In this document: piece after piece, positions 35,829 through 45,746 of the stretch | How the letters are laid out: each line of letters begins with the position of its first letter | How positions within the stretch are numbered: the first letter of the stretch is position 1 | NCBI GenBank assembly: GCA_021733645.1 | Contig: JAHREJ010000017.1 | Location: 1-64,000 of the forward strand | Direction: 5' to 3' | Length of the DNA stretch: 64,000 bases | Source: Bacillus subtilis subsp. subtilis | GTDB taxonomy: Bacteria; Pseudomonadota; Gammaproteobacteria; Xanthomonadales; Xanthomonadaceae | The notes under the pieces: model-generated | The model's input: the letters and a program-made list of their open reading frames with translations, nothing else | Told to the model about the DNA's origin: nothing | Database searches by the model: none | Program-made: the position numbers and the translations under genes

Positions 35829-36047
35829 TTACTTCATGCGGTACGTGATACGACCCTTGGTCAGGTCGTAGGGCGTCATTTCGACCTTGACACGGTCGCC
35901 CGTCAGGATGCGGATGTAGTTCTTGCGCATGCGGCCGGAGATGTGGGCGATGATTTCATGCCCATTTTCCAGTCGTACGCGGAAAGTGGTGTTCGGCAGC
36001 GTCTCGCTGACGGTGCCTTCGAACTCGATGGAGTCGTCTTTCGACAT
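35829..36047 (-). CDS. infA: translation initiation factor IF-1
   Basis: 72-residue OB-fold protein that occupies the ribosomal A site during initiation. The sequence [20 protein letters not shown] then [20 protein letters not shown] and the ending KGRITYRMK is typical of IF-1. It has its own strong terminator and lies next to aat, as in many gammaproteobacteria. Confidence 0.98.
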   Translation of the reverse strand: MSKDDSIEFEGTVSETLPNTTFRVRLENGHEIIAHISGRMRKNYIRILTGDRVKVEMTPYDLTKGRITYRMK

Positions 36048-36201
36048 GTAGTCCTGTGCAGTTCAGTAAACGGCCGAGCTGGCCTTAAGAGCGGGCATTT
36101 TACGCGCCTTCGCCCGTTCATGCAAAGTTTGCGTTAAGCGGCCTGATTTACCGGCGATTCACCCGCCGCGCACCCGGCACCTCCGGCCGCTGGCCGGCAC
36201 T

Positions 36202-36948
36202 TCAGGATTCCTGGTTTGCCAGCACCGCCGCCGCCATCTCTCCAAACCCCGTCGTCCAGCTCCCCGCCGCAGCATCCATCCGCACCTGCTTGCGCACCAG
36301 TGCCAGGAAGCGTTCACGCGGCCAGTGTTCGGCCCCCAGGCTCCGCAGGTGATCGTTTTCCACCTGCGCATCGATCAATGGCCAGCCCCGGTCGCGCAAC
36401 CGGTGCGCCAATGCGGCCAGCGCCACCTTGGAGCCGCCGCTGGCGGCACTGAACATGCTTTCGCCGAAAAACATCTGGCCGATCGCCACGCCGTAGATGC
36501 CGCCCACCAGCTGCTCGCCGTCAAACACTTCCACCGAATGCGCATGGCCGAGGCGGTGCAGGGCCCCATACGCCTCGCGCATCGCATCGGTGATCCAGGT
36601 GCCGTCCTGCCCCGGGCGCGGGCTCGCGGCGCAGGCCGCGATCACCGCATCGAAGCAGGTGTCGGCGCGCACCGTCCAGTGGCTCGCGCGCAACGCGCGC
36701 CTGAAGCGGGCAGACAGGTGCACGCCCTCCGTGCGGAACACCATGCGCGGGTCAGGCGACCACCACAGCAGCGGCTGGCCCTCGGAGAACCACGGGAACA
36801 CGCCGGCTGCATAGGCATTGAGCAGGCGCACGGGCGACAGATCGCCGCCGATCGCCAGCAGCCCATCAGGATCGCGCAGCGCGGTTTCGGCCGGTGGGAA
36901 GGGCGCGTCGGGCGCGTCGGGCAGCAGCCAAGGGTGTCGGCGGGTCAT
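36202..36948 (-). CDS. aat: leucyl/phenylalanyl-tRNA-protein transferase
   Basis: 248-residue enzyme that adds Leu or Phe to proteins with N-terminal Lys or Arg, creating destabilising N-ends for ClpS/ClpAP. Family signatures are GLLAIGGDLSPVRLLNAYAA, GVFPWFSEGQPLLWWSPDPR, GQMFFGESMFSAASGGSKVA and LIDAQVENDHLRSLGAEHWP. Start at 36948 (MTRRHPWLLP). A TACACT box (36960-36955) ends 6 bases before the ATG, suggesting a leaderless message. Confidence 0.96.
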   Translation of the reverse strand: MTRRHPWLLPDAPDAPFPPAETALRDPDGLLAIGGDLSPVRLLNAYAAGVFPWFSEGQPLLWWSPDPRMVFRTEGVHLSARFRRALRASHWTVRADTCFDAVIAACAASPRPGQDGTWITDAMREAYGALHRLGHAHSVEVFDGEQLVGGIYGVAIGQMFFGESMFSAASGGSKVALAALAHRLRDRGWPLIDAQVENDHLRSLGAEHWPRERFLALVRKQVRMDAAAGSWTTGFGEMAAAVLANQES

Positions 36949-37021
36949 GTGGGAAGTGTAAGGGCAGGCCGCAACGCGCCGACGATAGACTTGTGTGCTC
37001 GCCCCGCCGGTTGCGCCCTCC

Positions 37022-38287
37022 ATGAATCCCCTGATCGACGCCATCCTCTCCCGGCATGAACGCGACGGCCATCGTTTCGATGGCGTTACGGCCATGCTGG
37101 ACCTGGCCGAGAGCGATCCCGCCGCGTTGGAGGCGTTGCTGCTGGAATCCATGGCGCGTGATTGCGCGCCAGCGACCTTTCTCGACAGGGCTCTGGGCGT
37201 GTTGGCCGACGACCGCCTGCCCGGTGTGGCCGATGCCGCCTGGCAGATGTTCAAGGACAACCGCGCCAACCGGCAGGCGCGCCACATTCTCGGGTACGCG
37301 CTGTACCAGGCCTGCGATGTGCTGACCGACGACTGGGATGCGTTGCTGGAGGCGACCGGGGAGGCGGTCAGCACGGCAGGGTTCCCTTGGCAGGTCCTGC
37401 CCGCGGATGTAGCCGAACGCTGGGCAGGGGCGCTGAGCGCAGCGAACGGGCGTGAGCAGGTGGGGCGGGCGCAAGCCCTGCTCAGGAGCCGCAATGCCGG
37501 CGTGCGTGACCGGGCCGTGACCTATCTGCAGCGTGCAACCGGGCAGCCAGCAGACATCTGGAACCATGAAGCCGGGATCGACGCGGTGACCGGGTCGCCG
37601 CTGCACGGCGACCACCCGCTGCATCTGCAGTTCGCAGCCGCACAGCGGAAGGCGCAACTGGCCGATGCGGCGGCGTGGCGTCGGCGGGTGTGGCGGTTGC
37701 ATGCTACTTGGGGCAGTGGCGAGCCTTCTGGTCACGCGCAGATGGGTGGTCATCTGCAGGCGCACTGCGGTTTCTGCCATGCGCCGTTGCAGCGCCTTCT
37801 GACGCTGGATGCGCATCGGATCGGTGCCACTGCACGGGGGACACTGACCTTGGGCCTTTGCCTGGACTGTTGCGGATGGAACGGCGCAGGCCCGCTCTAC
37901 TACCGGCACGACCCCGCAGGACTGCCGAGCGCCCACCCTTCGCAATTGCAGGACGTACCCGTGGAGGATGTGGAGGACACCGGCACGCTGATGGCGGCGG
38001 AACTCGGCCTGGTGCACCTTGGTGGTGATCGCTGGCGCGAACAGGACTGGGGCCTGTCAAACCATGACGAGAACCTGTCACGCGTGGGCGGAGCGCCGAG
38101 CTGGGTGCAGGGCGCCCAGTATCCGGCGTGCCCCGATTGCGACGCCGCCATGCCGTTCGTGATGCAACTGGACTCCACCCTGCCGGCCGATGACGGTCGC
38201 ATCGTGCTCTGGGGCAGCGGCGGCATGCTCTACAGCTTCTGGTGCGATGGCTGCGCGGTCAGCGGGCATCTTTGGCAATGCACCTGA
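37022..38287 (+). CDS. hypothetical protein with Cys-knuckles, DUF1963-like C-terminus
   Basis: 421-residue protein. The N-terminal half (about 1-190) is a run of short helices resembling HEAT-like repeats (MLDLAESDPAALEALLLESM, LGVLADDRLPGVADAAWQMF). The C-terminal half has paired cysteines: CGFC (about 250), CLDCC (about 280), CPDCD (about 370) and CDGC (about 408), probably metal-binding. VGGAPSWVQGAQYPACPDCD followed by MPFVMQLDS resembles DUF1963/YwqG proteins. Divergent from aat with a 73 bp gap. No function can be assigned. Confidence 0.75.
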   Translation: MNPLIDAILSRHERDGHRFDGVTAMLDLAESDPAALEALLLESMARDCAPATFLDRALGVLADDRLPGVADAAWQMFKDNRANRQARHILGYALYQACDVLTDDWDALLEATGEAVSTAGFPWQVLPADVAERWAGALSAANGREQVGRAQALLRSRNAGVRDRAVTYLQRATGQPADIWNHEAGIDAVTGSPLHGDHPLHLQFAAAQRKAQLADAAAWRRRVWRLHATWGSGEPSGHAQMGGHLQAHCGFCHAPLQRLLTLDAHRIGATARGTLTLGLCLDCCGWNGAGPLYYRHDPAGLPSAHPSQLQDVPVEDVEDTGTLMAAELGLVHLGGDRWREQDWGLSNHDENLSRVGGAPSWVQGAQYPACPDCDAAMPFVMQLDSTLPADDGRIVLWGSGGMLYSFWCDGCAVSGHLWQCT

Positions 38288-38351
38288 TGCGGCGCCCATA
38301 CCCTTCGGTGGGTGCTTGCCACCGAGTACGGATGCAGCCCCGGGCGGAGCC

Positions 38352-39476
38352 CTACGGAGCTGCCCGGAACGGGCCGTGCTCGGCCAACGTGGCCGCATAA
38401 CGCGCCACGTCCTGGCGTTCGCTGGCGCACCAGTCGGCCAGCGCCTCGGCGAAATCCGCATCGGCCACCCAGTGCCGGCTGCGCACCACCTGCGGCAGGA
38501 ACCCGCGCGCCAGCTTGTGTTCGCCTTGCGCGCCCGGCTCGAAGCGGCGCAGCCCTTCGCGCAGGCAGTATTCAATGCCTTGGTAGTAACAGGTTTCAAA
38601 GTGCAGGCCGGGCAGGGTGGCGCCGCCCCAATAGCGCCCGTACAGCGTGTCGGCGCCACGCAGGCACAGCGCGCCCGCCACCGGCTGGCCCTGCAGTTCG
38701 GCCAGGAAAATCACCAGTTGGCGCGGCATCGACGTGGCGAGGTGACGCAGGAACGGCAGGGTGAGTGCGGGCGCGTTGCCGTAGTCGGCAAAGGTCTGCA
38801 GGTAGAACCCGTGCATCGCCAGCAGGTCGTCCTCGCTGGCCTCGTCGCCGTGCACGATCCGATAGGTGACGCCGCTGCGGGCCAGCTTGCTGCGTTCCTG
38901 GCGGATGTTCTTGCGGTGCTTGTGGTTCATCGCGGCAAGGAAGCCGGCGAAGTCGCGCCAATCGCCGGGGTTGTGCCACTGGAACTGGATGTCCTGGCGT
39001 AGCATCCATTGCGGCCCGAACGCGGCCTCTTCGTCGGCCAGGTGGAAATTGACATGCGCCGACGACCAGCCCATCCGGTCGACCTCGGCCCGCAGGCCTT
39101 GCAGCAACGCGGCCCGGCCGGCATCGCTGCGTGCCAGCAGGCGCGGCCCGGTGACCGGCGAGTACGGCACCGCGCCCAGCCATTTGGGAAAGTAGTCGCG
39201 CCCGTGCCGCGCGTAGGCGTTGGCCCAGGCGTGGTCGAACACGAACTCGCCGTGCGAGTTGTCCTTCAGGTAGCCCGGCGCGGCCGCCACCAGGGTATCG
39301 CCCTCCCACAGGGTGAAGTGGCGCGGCCGCCAGCCCCATTCCGGGCGCAGGCAGCCGTGTTCTTCGAGGCCGGCCAGGAACGCGTGGCTGACAAATGGAT
39401 TGGTGCCGTCGTGCAGGGCATCCCAGGCCGCGGCGGGGACATCGGACAGGCGGTGCAGAAAGCGGGTATCGGGCAT
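38352..39476 (-). CDS. GNAT-fold acyltransferase, peptidogalycan biosynthesis (DUF482) family
   Basis: 374-residue cytoplasmic protein matching the FemAB-like GNAT proteins annotated as peptidogalycan biosynthesis/DUF482. Visible family features are NPFVSHAFLAGLEEHGCLRP near the N-terminus, FAGFLAAMNHKHRKNIRQER near 195, and LYGRYWGGATLPGLHFETCY near 300. The biochemical substrate is not established. Start at 39476 (MPDTRFLHRLSDVP). It ends about 60 bp from a convergent gene and is preceded by the repeat region shared with trxB. Confidence 0.85.
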   Translation of the reverse strand: MPDTRFLHRLSDVPAAAWDALHDGTNPFVSHAFLAGLEEHGCLRPEWGWRPRHFTLWEGDTLVAAAPGYLKDNSHGEFVFDHAWANAYARHGRDYFPKWLGAVPYSPVTGPRLLARSDAGRAALLQGLRAEVDRMGWSSAHVNFHLADEEAAFGPQWMLRQDIQFQWHNPGDWRDFAGFLAAMNHKHRKNIRQERSKLARSGVTYRIVHGDEASEDDLLAMHGFYLQTFADYGNAPALTLPFLRHLATSMPRQLVIFLAELQGQPVAGALCLRGADTLYGRYWGGATLPGLHFETCYYQGIEYCLREGLRRFEPGAQGEHKLARGFLPQVVRSRHWVADADFAEALADWCASERQDVARYAATLAEHGPFRAAP

Positions 39477-39534
39477 GGGGGAAGGATAGGGCAGAGCGGT
39501 TGGCAGCGGGTGCCTGCGTGGGCCGGCGGAAGGC

Positions 39535-39581
39535 TCTTCGCCCCTATGCGGGGCAAGCAGAAGCGTGCTTTGACTCCTTCC
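39535..39581. repeat. conserved flank block of the long-stem element, copy 2
   Basis: Matches 13855-13901 at about 40 of 47 positions, including GCGGGGCAAGCAGAA. It stands 9 bp outside the long-stem unit at 39591. Confidence 0.75.
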
Positions 39582-39590
39582 GCGCGCGGC

Positions 39591-39720
39591 GGTCGGTGGG
39601 TCGGGCGCTGGGCGCCCATGCCCTTTCCGGCGAATGTCCTCCGGCGTCGGCCTGCGGCCGCCCCCTCCTCCTTTATTTCGCCTCCAAGGGCATGGGCGCC
39701 CAGCGCCCGACCCACCGACC
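39591..39720 (-). repeat. long-stem inverted repeat unit, 35 bp perfect arms
   Basis: Arms 39591-39625 and 39686-39720 are perfect reverse complements around a 60-base loop. The minus-strand loop reads AAATAAAGGAGGAGG, an apical GGCC-GCA-GGCC stem flanked by GGCG/CGCC, then GGAGGACATTCG. The arms are closest to the unit at 13915-14028, but where the two differ both arms have changed together. Confidence 0.9.
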
Positions 39721-39741
39721 AACGCCAACGCCTGGCTTGCG

Positions 39742-39775
39742 CCTACCGGCTGCAACGTGGGCCCTACGCTCGCGA
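39742..39775. repeat. orphan arm of a second long-stem unit
   Basis: CCTACCGGCTGCAACGTGGG and the following CCCTACGCTCGCGA align with 14157-14190, the right arm of the unit at 14065-14189. No matching left arm or loop is present here, so this looks like a unit that has lost half of itself. Confidence 0.65.
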
Positions 39776-39803
39776 CAGGCCCGAGCGAAGACACAGCCCG
39801 CTC

Positions 39804-39872
39804 ACCCGCGTAGCGTCGTGCTCACTCTGCGAAGGCCCTTGCAACAAGACGCTCCCCTCAGATGGGAGAAGA
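39804..39872. repeat. second conserved block of the long-stem element, copy 2
   Basis: Nearly the same as 14197-14264 (TAGCGTCGTGCTCAC, CTTGCAACAAGACGCTCCC). It directly follows the trxB terminator on the minus strand. Confidence 0.78.
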
Positions 39873-39878
39873 GTCTTA

Positions 39879-39908
39879 AAAAAAAGCCGGCGCAAAGCGC
39901 CGGCCTTT
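39879..39908 (-). terminator. intrinsic terminator of trxB
   Basis: On the minus strand GCCGGCGC-TTT-GCGCCGGC (39905-39887) is followed by eight T (39886-39879). It lies 27 bp beyond the trxB stop. Confidence 0.95.
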
Positions 39909-39934
39909 CCTCTATGGCGCGGCGCGGCCGTGCC

Positions 39935-40969
<1,035 letters not shown>

Positions 40970-41149
40970 TCATAGAGTGGCGGCAGGGGCGGGGCGATTC
41001 AAGGCGGCAGGTGGAACGGCGCAACCCGCAGGGGGCGCGATCCGGCGCCGCGCCGGTGATTTGACGGTGGCAACTGAATTGTCCCGCCACCGGCACTGAA
41101 AAGCGCGGCCCAGTCGTTTATTATCAAGCACTAACAGTGCATTCCCAAG

Positions 41150-43528
41150 GTGTGGTCTAAGGTGGCGAAGCAGCTCCCGGAACGATCCAAGTCTCCCGAC
41201 AGCAAACCGTCGCGCAAGGCCGCGCCCGCGCCGGCGCCGGCCGACAACCCGCGTCGCCAACGGCTGTGGCGCGACCTGGGCCTGATCGCCATCGCCCCGG
41301 CGCTGCTCTACCTGGTGGCAAGCCTGTTCACCTATTCGGCCGCCGACCCCGGCTGGTCGCATACCGGCAGCGTGGTGGCGCCGGTGCACAACATGGGCGG
41401 CCGGGTCGGCGCCTGGATCGCCGACGTGCTGCTGCAGCTGTTTGGCTATATCGCCTTCGTGCTGCCCATCGTGCTGGGCGCGCTGGCCTGGATTGCCATG
41501 TTCGGGCTCAAGCGCGAGAGCAAGGGCGAGCATGACCTGGACCCGGCGCTGCGCCTGGTCGGGCTGGTCGGCTTCCTGATTGCCGGCACCGGCTTCCTGC
41601 ACGTACGCCTGTTCACCGGTGATGTGGCCCACGCAGGCGGCATTCTGGGCAGGCTGGTCGGCAATTCGCTCAGTGCCGGGTTCGGCGCGCTTGGCGCCAA
41701 CCTGTTCGTGCTGGTGCTGCTGCTGGCCTCGATCACCCTGGCCACGGGTATTTCCTGGTTTGTGGTGATGGAGAAGATCGGCCGCTGGGTGCTGGCGCTG
41801 GCGCCCTTGCTCAACAAGAAGAAGGAACAGGCCGCCGAGTGGCAACAGACCCGGGTACTGCGCGAAGAGCGCCAGGAAGTGCGCAAGGTCGATGCCGAAG
41901 TGCGCGCCAAACGCGAGCCGGTCAAGATCGAGCCGCGCCCCGAGCCGGTGCTGGAAAAAAGCGACCGGGCCAAGCGCGAGACCCAGATTCCGATGTTCCG
42001 GGGCGTCAACGGCGACGGCTCGGACGTGCCGCCGCTGGCGTTGCTGGATGATCCCAAGCCCCAGCCCAAGGGGTATGACGAGGACACCCTGGAAACGCTG
42101 TCGCGGCAGATCGAGTTCAAGCTGAAGGACTTCCGCATCGACGCGCAGGTGGTGGGCGCCTACCCGGGCCCGGTGATCACCCGTTTCGAAATCGAGCCGG
42201 CGCCGGGCATCAAGGTCAGCCAGATCAGCTCGCTGGACAAGGACATCGCGCGCGGCTTGTCGGTCAAGTCGGTGCGCGTGGTCGATGTGATCCCGGGCAA
42301 GTCGGTGGTGGGTCTTGAGATTCCCAACGTCACCCGCGAAATGATCTACCTGTCCGAACTGCTGCGCTCCAAGGAGTACGACAAGTCGGCCAGCGTGCTG
42401 ACCCTGGCGCTGGGCAAGGACATCGCCGGCCGCCCGACCGTGGCCGACCTGGCGCGCATGCCCCACCTGCTGGTGGCCGGCACCACCGGCTCGGGCAAGT
42501 CGGTGGCGGTCAATGCGATGGTGCTCAGTCTGCTGTACAAGGCCTCGCCGAAAGACCTGCGGATGCTGATGATCGACCCGAAGATGCTCGAACTGAGCGT
42601 CTACCAGGGCATTCCGCACCTGTTGGCACCGGTGGTGACCGACATGAAGGAAGCCGCCAACGGCCTGCGCTGGTGCGTGGCTGAAATGGAGCGGCGCTAC
42701 AAGCTGATGAGCGCGGTGGGTGTGCGCAACCTGGCCGGCTTCAACAAGAAGGTCAAGGACGCCGAAGACGCCGGGCAGCCGATGATGGACCCGCTGTTCA
42801 AGCCCAATCCGGAACTGGGCGAGGCGCCGCGCCCGCTGGAGACGCTGCCGTTCATCGTCATCTTCATCGACGAATTTGCCGACATGATGATGATCGTCGG
42901 CAAGAAGGTCGAAGAGTTGATCGCGCGGCTGGCGCAGAAGGCACGTGCGGCGGGCATCCACCTGATCCTGGCGACCCAGCGCCCGTCGGTGGATGTGATC
43001 ACCGGCCTGATCAAGGCCAACATCCCCACCCGTATCGGCTTCCAGGTCAGTTCCAAAATCGATTCGCGCACCATCCTGGACCAGTCCGGTGCCGAAACCC
43101 TGCTGGGCCACGGCGACATGCTGTACCTGCCGCCAGGTACCGCCTTGCCCGATCGCGTGCACGGTGCATTCGTCTCCGACGAGGAAGTGCACCGCGTGGT
43201 GGAGCATCTCAAGGCCAGTGGCCCCACCGATTACATCACCGGCGTGCTGGACGAAGTGCAGATGATGGGCGATGGCGTGGTGGTGGGGGCCGGCGGCCTG
43301 CCCGAAGCCAGCAGCGGCGGCGGCGATGAGTCCGACCCGCTGTACGACGAGGCGCTGCGTATCGTGACCGAAACCCGTCGCGCGTCGATTTCCGGCGTGC
43401 AGCGCCGGCTCAAAATCGGCTACAACCGCGCCGCGCGCCTCATCGAGGCGATGGAAATGGCCGGCGTCGTCAGCCCGCCCGAGCACAACGGTGACCGCAG
43501 CGTCCTGGCGCCGCCGCCGCCCAAGTAG
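41150..43528 (+). CDS. ftsK: DNA translocase FtsK
   Basis: 792-residue septal DNA pump that aligns chromosome termini for XerCD. The N-terminus has about four membrane helices (about 40-215), shorter than the enteric protein. The linker is short and charged (about 220-290). The motor has Walker A GTTGSGKS (about 444-451) and Walker [15 protein letters not shown]. The C-terminal gamma winged helix (about 725-785) reads [20 protein letters not shown], which binds KOPS sites. GTG start at 41150; a second GTG at 41162 ([10 protein letters not shown]) is equally possible. A TATTAT box is at 41119. Confidence 0.96.
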   Translation: MWSKVAKQLPERSKSPDSKPSRKAAPAPAPADNPRRQRLWRDLGLIAIAPALLYLVASLFTYSAADPGWSHTGSVVAPVHNMGGRVGAWIADVLLQLFGYIAFVLPIVLGALAWIAMFGLKRESKGEHDLDPALRLVGLVGFLIAGTGFLHVRLFTGDVAHAGGILGRLVGNSLSAGFGALGANLFVLVLLLASITLATGISWFVVMEKIGRWVLALAPLLNKKKEQAAEWQQTRVLREERQEVRKVDAEVRAKREPVKIEPRPEPVLEKSDRAKRETQIPMFRGVNGDGSDVPPLALLDDPKPQPKGYDEDTLETLSRQIEFKLKDFRIDAQVVGAYPGPVITRFEIEPAPGIKVSQISSLDKDIARGLSVKSVRVVDVIPGKSVVGLEIPNVTREMIYLSELLRSKEYDKSASVLTLALGKDIAGRPTVADLARMPHLLVAGTTGSGKSVAVNAMVLSLLYKASPKDLRMLMIDPKMLELSVYQGIPHLLAPVVTDMKEAANGLRWCVAEMERRYKLMSAVGVRNLAGFNKKVKDAEDAGQPMMDPLFKPNPELGEAPRPLETLPFIVIFIDEFADMMMIVGKKVEELIARLAQKARAAGIHLILATQRPSVDVITGLIKANIPTRIGFQVSSKIDSRTILDQSGAETLLGHGDMLYLPPGTALPDRVHGAFVSDEEVHRVVEHLKASGPTDYITGVLDEVQMMGDGVVVGAGGLPEASSGGGDESDPLYDEALRIVTETRRASISGVQRRLKIGYNRAARLIEAMEMAGVVSPPEHNGDRSVLAPPPPK

Positions 43529-43550
43529 CACCGGCCAGCCCAGCCCCCAG

Positions 43551-43576
43551 GTAGAGCCGAGCCACGCTCGGCTGAC
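43551..43576 (+). repeat. SMAG-type REP, array unit 1
   Basis: GTAG head and AGCCGAGC-CAC-GCTCGGCT stem. First of three same-orientation copies spaced 42-43 bp apart between ftsK and the next gene. Confidence 0.88.
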
Positions 43577-43592
43577 CAGTCCAGCCCCCCCC

Positions 43593-43618
43593 GGTAGAGC
43601 CGAGCCACGCTCGGCTGA
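43593..43618 (+). repeat. SMAG-type REP, array unit 2
   Basis: Identical hairpin core to unit 1, with the same C-rich spacer type in front. Confidence 0.88.
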
Positions 43619-43635
43619 CCAGCCCAGCCCCCCAG

Positions 43636-43661
43636 GTAGAGCCGAGCCATGCTCGGCTGAC
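43636..43661 (+). repeat. SMAG-type REP, array unit 3
   Basis: Same hairpin with CAT instead of CAC in the loop. It ends 18 bp before the start of the transglutaminase-like gene, overlapping its leader. Confidence 0.88.
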
Positions 43662-43679
43662 CGGTACAAGGAATCCGCA

Positions 43680-45629
43680 ATGAAGCCGATGATCTGGATG
43701 CTGTGGGGCGGCCTGCTGTTCGCGCCGCAAGGGGCACGGGCCGACGCGCCATCCCCGGCGCTGGTGCCACCCGCACCCGCCGCACCTGCGCCATCCAGCG
43801 AGGCCCAGGCCAGCAACAATTTCAGCTTCGTGCGCTACCGCGCCGACTACCGGGTGCGCCCCGACGCCGGCAACGTACAGACCGAAGAGTACGAAATCCT
43901 GCTCAAGACCAAATCGGCGGTCGAGCAGTTCAGCCAGGTGCGGTTGAGCTACAGCGAAAAAATGGAAACCCTGGAGGTGCTGGCCGCCTACACGCTCACC
44001 GCCGACGGACAGCGCCGCGACGTGCCGGCTGACCGCATCTATACCCAGGAAAGCTATTCCAGCGCGGCCGCGGCGATGTATGCCGACCGCAAGGTGCGGG
44101 TAGTGGTGTTTCCCAACCTGGCACCGGGTACGCGCGTGGTCTACCAGACCCGGCGCAGCCAGAACACGCCGTATTTCCCGGGCTACTTCGGGCTGTGGGA
44201 AACCTTCAGCGTGTTCACCCAGTACGACGATGCCCGGGTGACCCTGACCGCGCCGGCCAGCTTGCCGATGTACGTGCAGCAGCGCGGGGTACAGGGCAGC
44301 GACACGCCAACCGTGCGGAATGGCCAGGCCACGTGGTCCTGGCAGTACCACCGCAGCGAGCCGATGCAGGCGCAGAACTGGTCGGCCGCGGCCTGGGAGT
44401 TCAGCCCCACCATCATGGCCAGCACCTACCGCGACTGGGCGCAGGTGGCCAGCGCGTATCAGCGCAAGGGCGGCGAGGCCGCCAAGGTCACGCCGGGTAT
44501 CCAGGCGCTGGCCGACCAGCTCACCGTGGGCATCACCGACCGCCGCGAACAGGCCGCCGCGTTGTACCGATGGGTATCGCAGAACATCCGCTACGTGGCG
44601 GTGTACCTGGGCAACGGTGGGCTGGAGCCGAACCCGGCGCAGAGCATCCTGGACAACCACTATGGCGACTGCAAGGACCACGTGGTGATCCTGGAGGCGC
44701 TGTTGGCGGCGCGTGGCATCCAGAGCACGCCGGTGCTGATTGGCGCCGGTGGCGGACCGAGCCTGCCGGCGATTCCGCTGCTGGGGCGCTTCAACCACGC
44801 CATCACCTTTGTTCCCGAGTTCGACCTGTACCTGGATTCGACCAGTGCCTATGCGCGCTTTGGCCAGTTGCCCGACGGCGACCTGGGTGCGCCCGTGCTG
44901 CTGACCCGGCAGGCCAGGTTGGCGCGCACGCCGGAGAACGATGCCTCGCGCAATGGCAACGGGCTGGAGGTGAGCTTCCGCTTCGACGCGGCAGGCAACC
45001 TCAGCGGCCAGACGGTGCAGCAGCCCAGCGGGATCAGCGAGATCGGCATGCGCGGTTCGTTCGCACGGCTCAACGCGCAGAATCGCGCGCGGGTGGAGGA
45101 GTCGATCATGGCCTCGTCCGGATTTGATGGCAGTGGCGCGCTGACCCTGTTGGGTGATCCGCAGGACCTGACCCGGCCGTTCAACTACCGCTACGACTTC
45201 CATGCCAGCGATTACGTCGATTTCAGCGTGGTGGGCGGCATGACGGTGCCGGATGCGCCCGGTGGCGAATCGTTCCGCGACATCTACGCCACCACCTCCG
45301 CGCCGGACAACGCCACCCCGTTCTACTGCACCGAAAGCCTGCGCGAGGAGACCTACCGACTGCAGTTTCCGGCCGGGGTGCCGATCGTGGCGATCCCGCG
45401 CAGCCAGCAGTTCCGCAACGCCGCTGGCGAGTATCAATTGGAGTGGCGCCGCGACGGGCAGACCATCATCGCCGCGCACCGCCTGCGCCAGTGGGCAGTG
45501 CGCGGTCCGCAGGCGTTGTGCCAGGCACAGGACTACGCCGCCTTCCGTGAGCTGTATCAGCAGGTGCGGCGGGGCTTCCGTGGCCAGGTGGTGTATGGCG
45601 ATCTGAACGCGGTGCAAGCCAGCCCGTAA
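43680..45629 (+). CDS. DUF3857/transglutaminase-like exported protein
   Basis: 649-residue protein with a signal peptide (MKPMIWMLWGGLLFAPQGAR). Residues about 60-225 form a DUF3857 domain; about 285-390 a transglutaminase-like domain with Cys331 in NHYGDCKDHVVILEALL, His373 in FNHAITF and an Asp in LYLDSTSAYA. The last 200 residues are beta-rich. The triad is intact, so a peptidase, amidase or cross-linking activity in the periplasm is possible; the family's substrate is not known. AAGGA site at 43668. The leader includes a REP hairpin. Confidence 0.85.
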   Translation: MKPMIWMLWGGLLFAPQGARADAPSPALVPPAPAAPAPSSEAQASNNFSFVRYRADYRVRPDAGNVQTEEYEILLKTKSAVEQFSQVRLSYSEKMETLEVLAAYTLTADGQRRDVPADRIYTQESYSSAAAAMYADRKVRVVVFPNLAPGTRVVYQTRRSQNTPYFPGYFGLWETFSVFTQYDDARVTLTAPASLPMYVQQRGVQGSDTPTVRNGQATWSWQYHRSEPMQAQNWSAAAWEFSPTIMASTYRDWAQVASAYQRKGGEAAKVTPGIQALADQLTVGITDRREQAAALYRWVSQNIRYVAVYLGNGGLEPNPAQSILDNHYGDCKDHVVILEALLAARGIQSTPVLIGAGGGPSLPAIPLLGRFNHAITFVPEFDLYLDSTSAYARFGQLPDGDLGAPVLLTRQARLARTPENDASRNGNGLEVSFRFDAAGNLSGQTVQQPSGISEIGMRGSFARLNAQNRARVEESIMASSGFDGSGALTLLGDPQDLTRPFNYRYDFHASDYVDFSVVGGMTVPDAPGGESFRDIYATTSAPDNATPFYCTESLREETYRLQFPAGVPIVAIPRSQQFRNAAGEYQLEWRRDGQTIIAAHRLRQWAVRGPQALCQAQDYAAFRELYQQVRRGFRGQVVYGDLNAVQASP

Positions 45630-45746
45630 GCCGCTGCGGCGTGGTTTCACGGTGAGGGGCGGCGGCGCATACTATGCCTGATCGCCCATTCAGGATTGGA
45701 TGGGCACACTGCCATCCATCCTTCCCATCTGCTCTGGATACCGCCC

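Larger units (their letters stand above)
39477..39934. other. non-coding region between the GNAT-like gene and trxB
   Basis: 458 bp with no supported gene. It holds a conserved block (39535-39581), a long-stem repeat unit with perfect 35 bp arms (39591-39720), a remnant half-unit (39742-39775), a second conserved block (39804-39872) and the trxB terminator (39879-39908). This is the same order as in the flgB-cheV region. Confidence 0.8.

Noticed and set aside
43551-43661. CRISPR-like array
   Set aside because: Three regularly spaced repeats, but each is a GTAG-headed REP hairpin, spacers are similar C-rich sequence, and no cas genes are present.
40970-43819. 949-codon open frame antisense to ftsK
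   Set aside because: His/Arg/Gln-rich shadow of a high-GC gene; no motifs, and ftsK on the other strand is unmistakable.
43470-45650. 726-codon frame antisense to the transglutaminase-like gene
   Set aside because: Shadow frame forced by codon bias of the real gene; no start context or domain.
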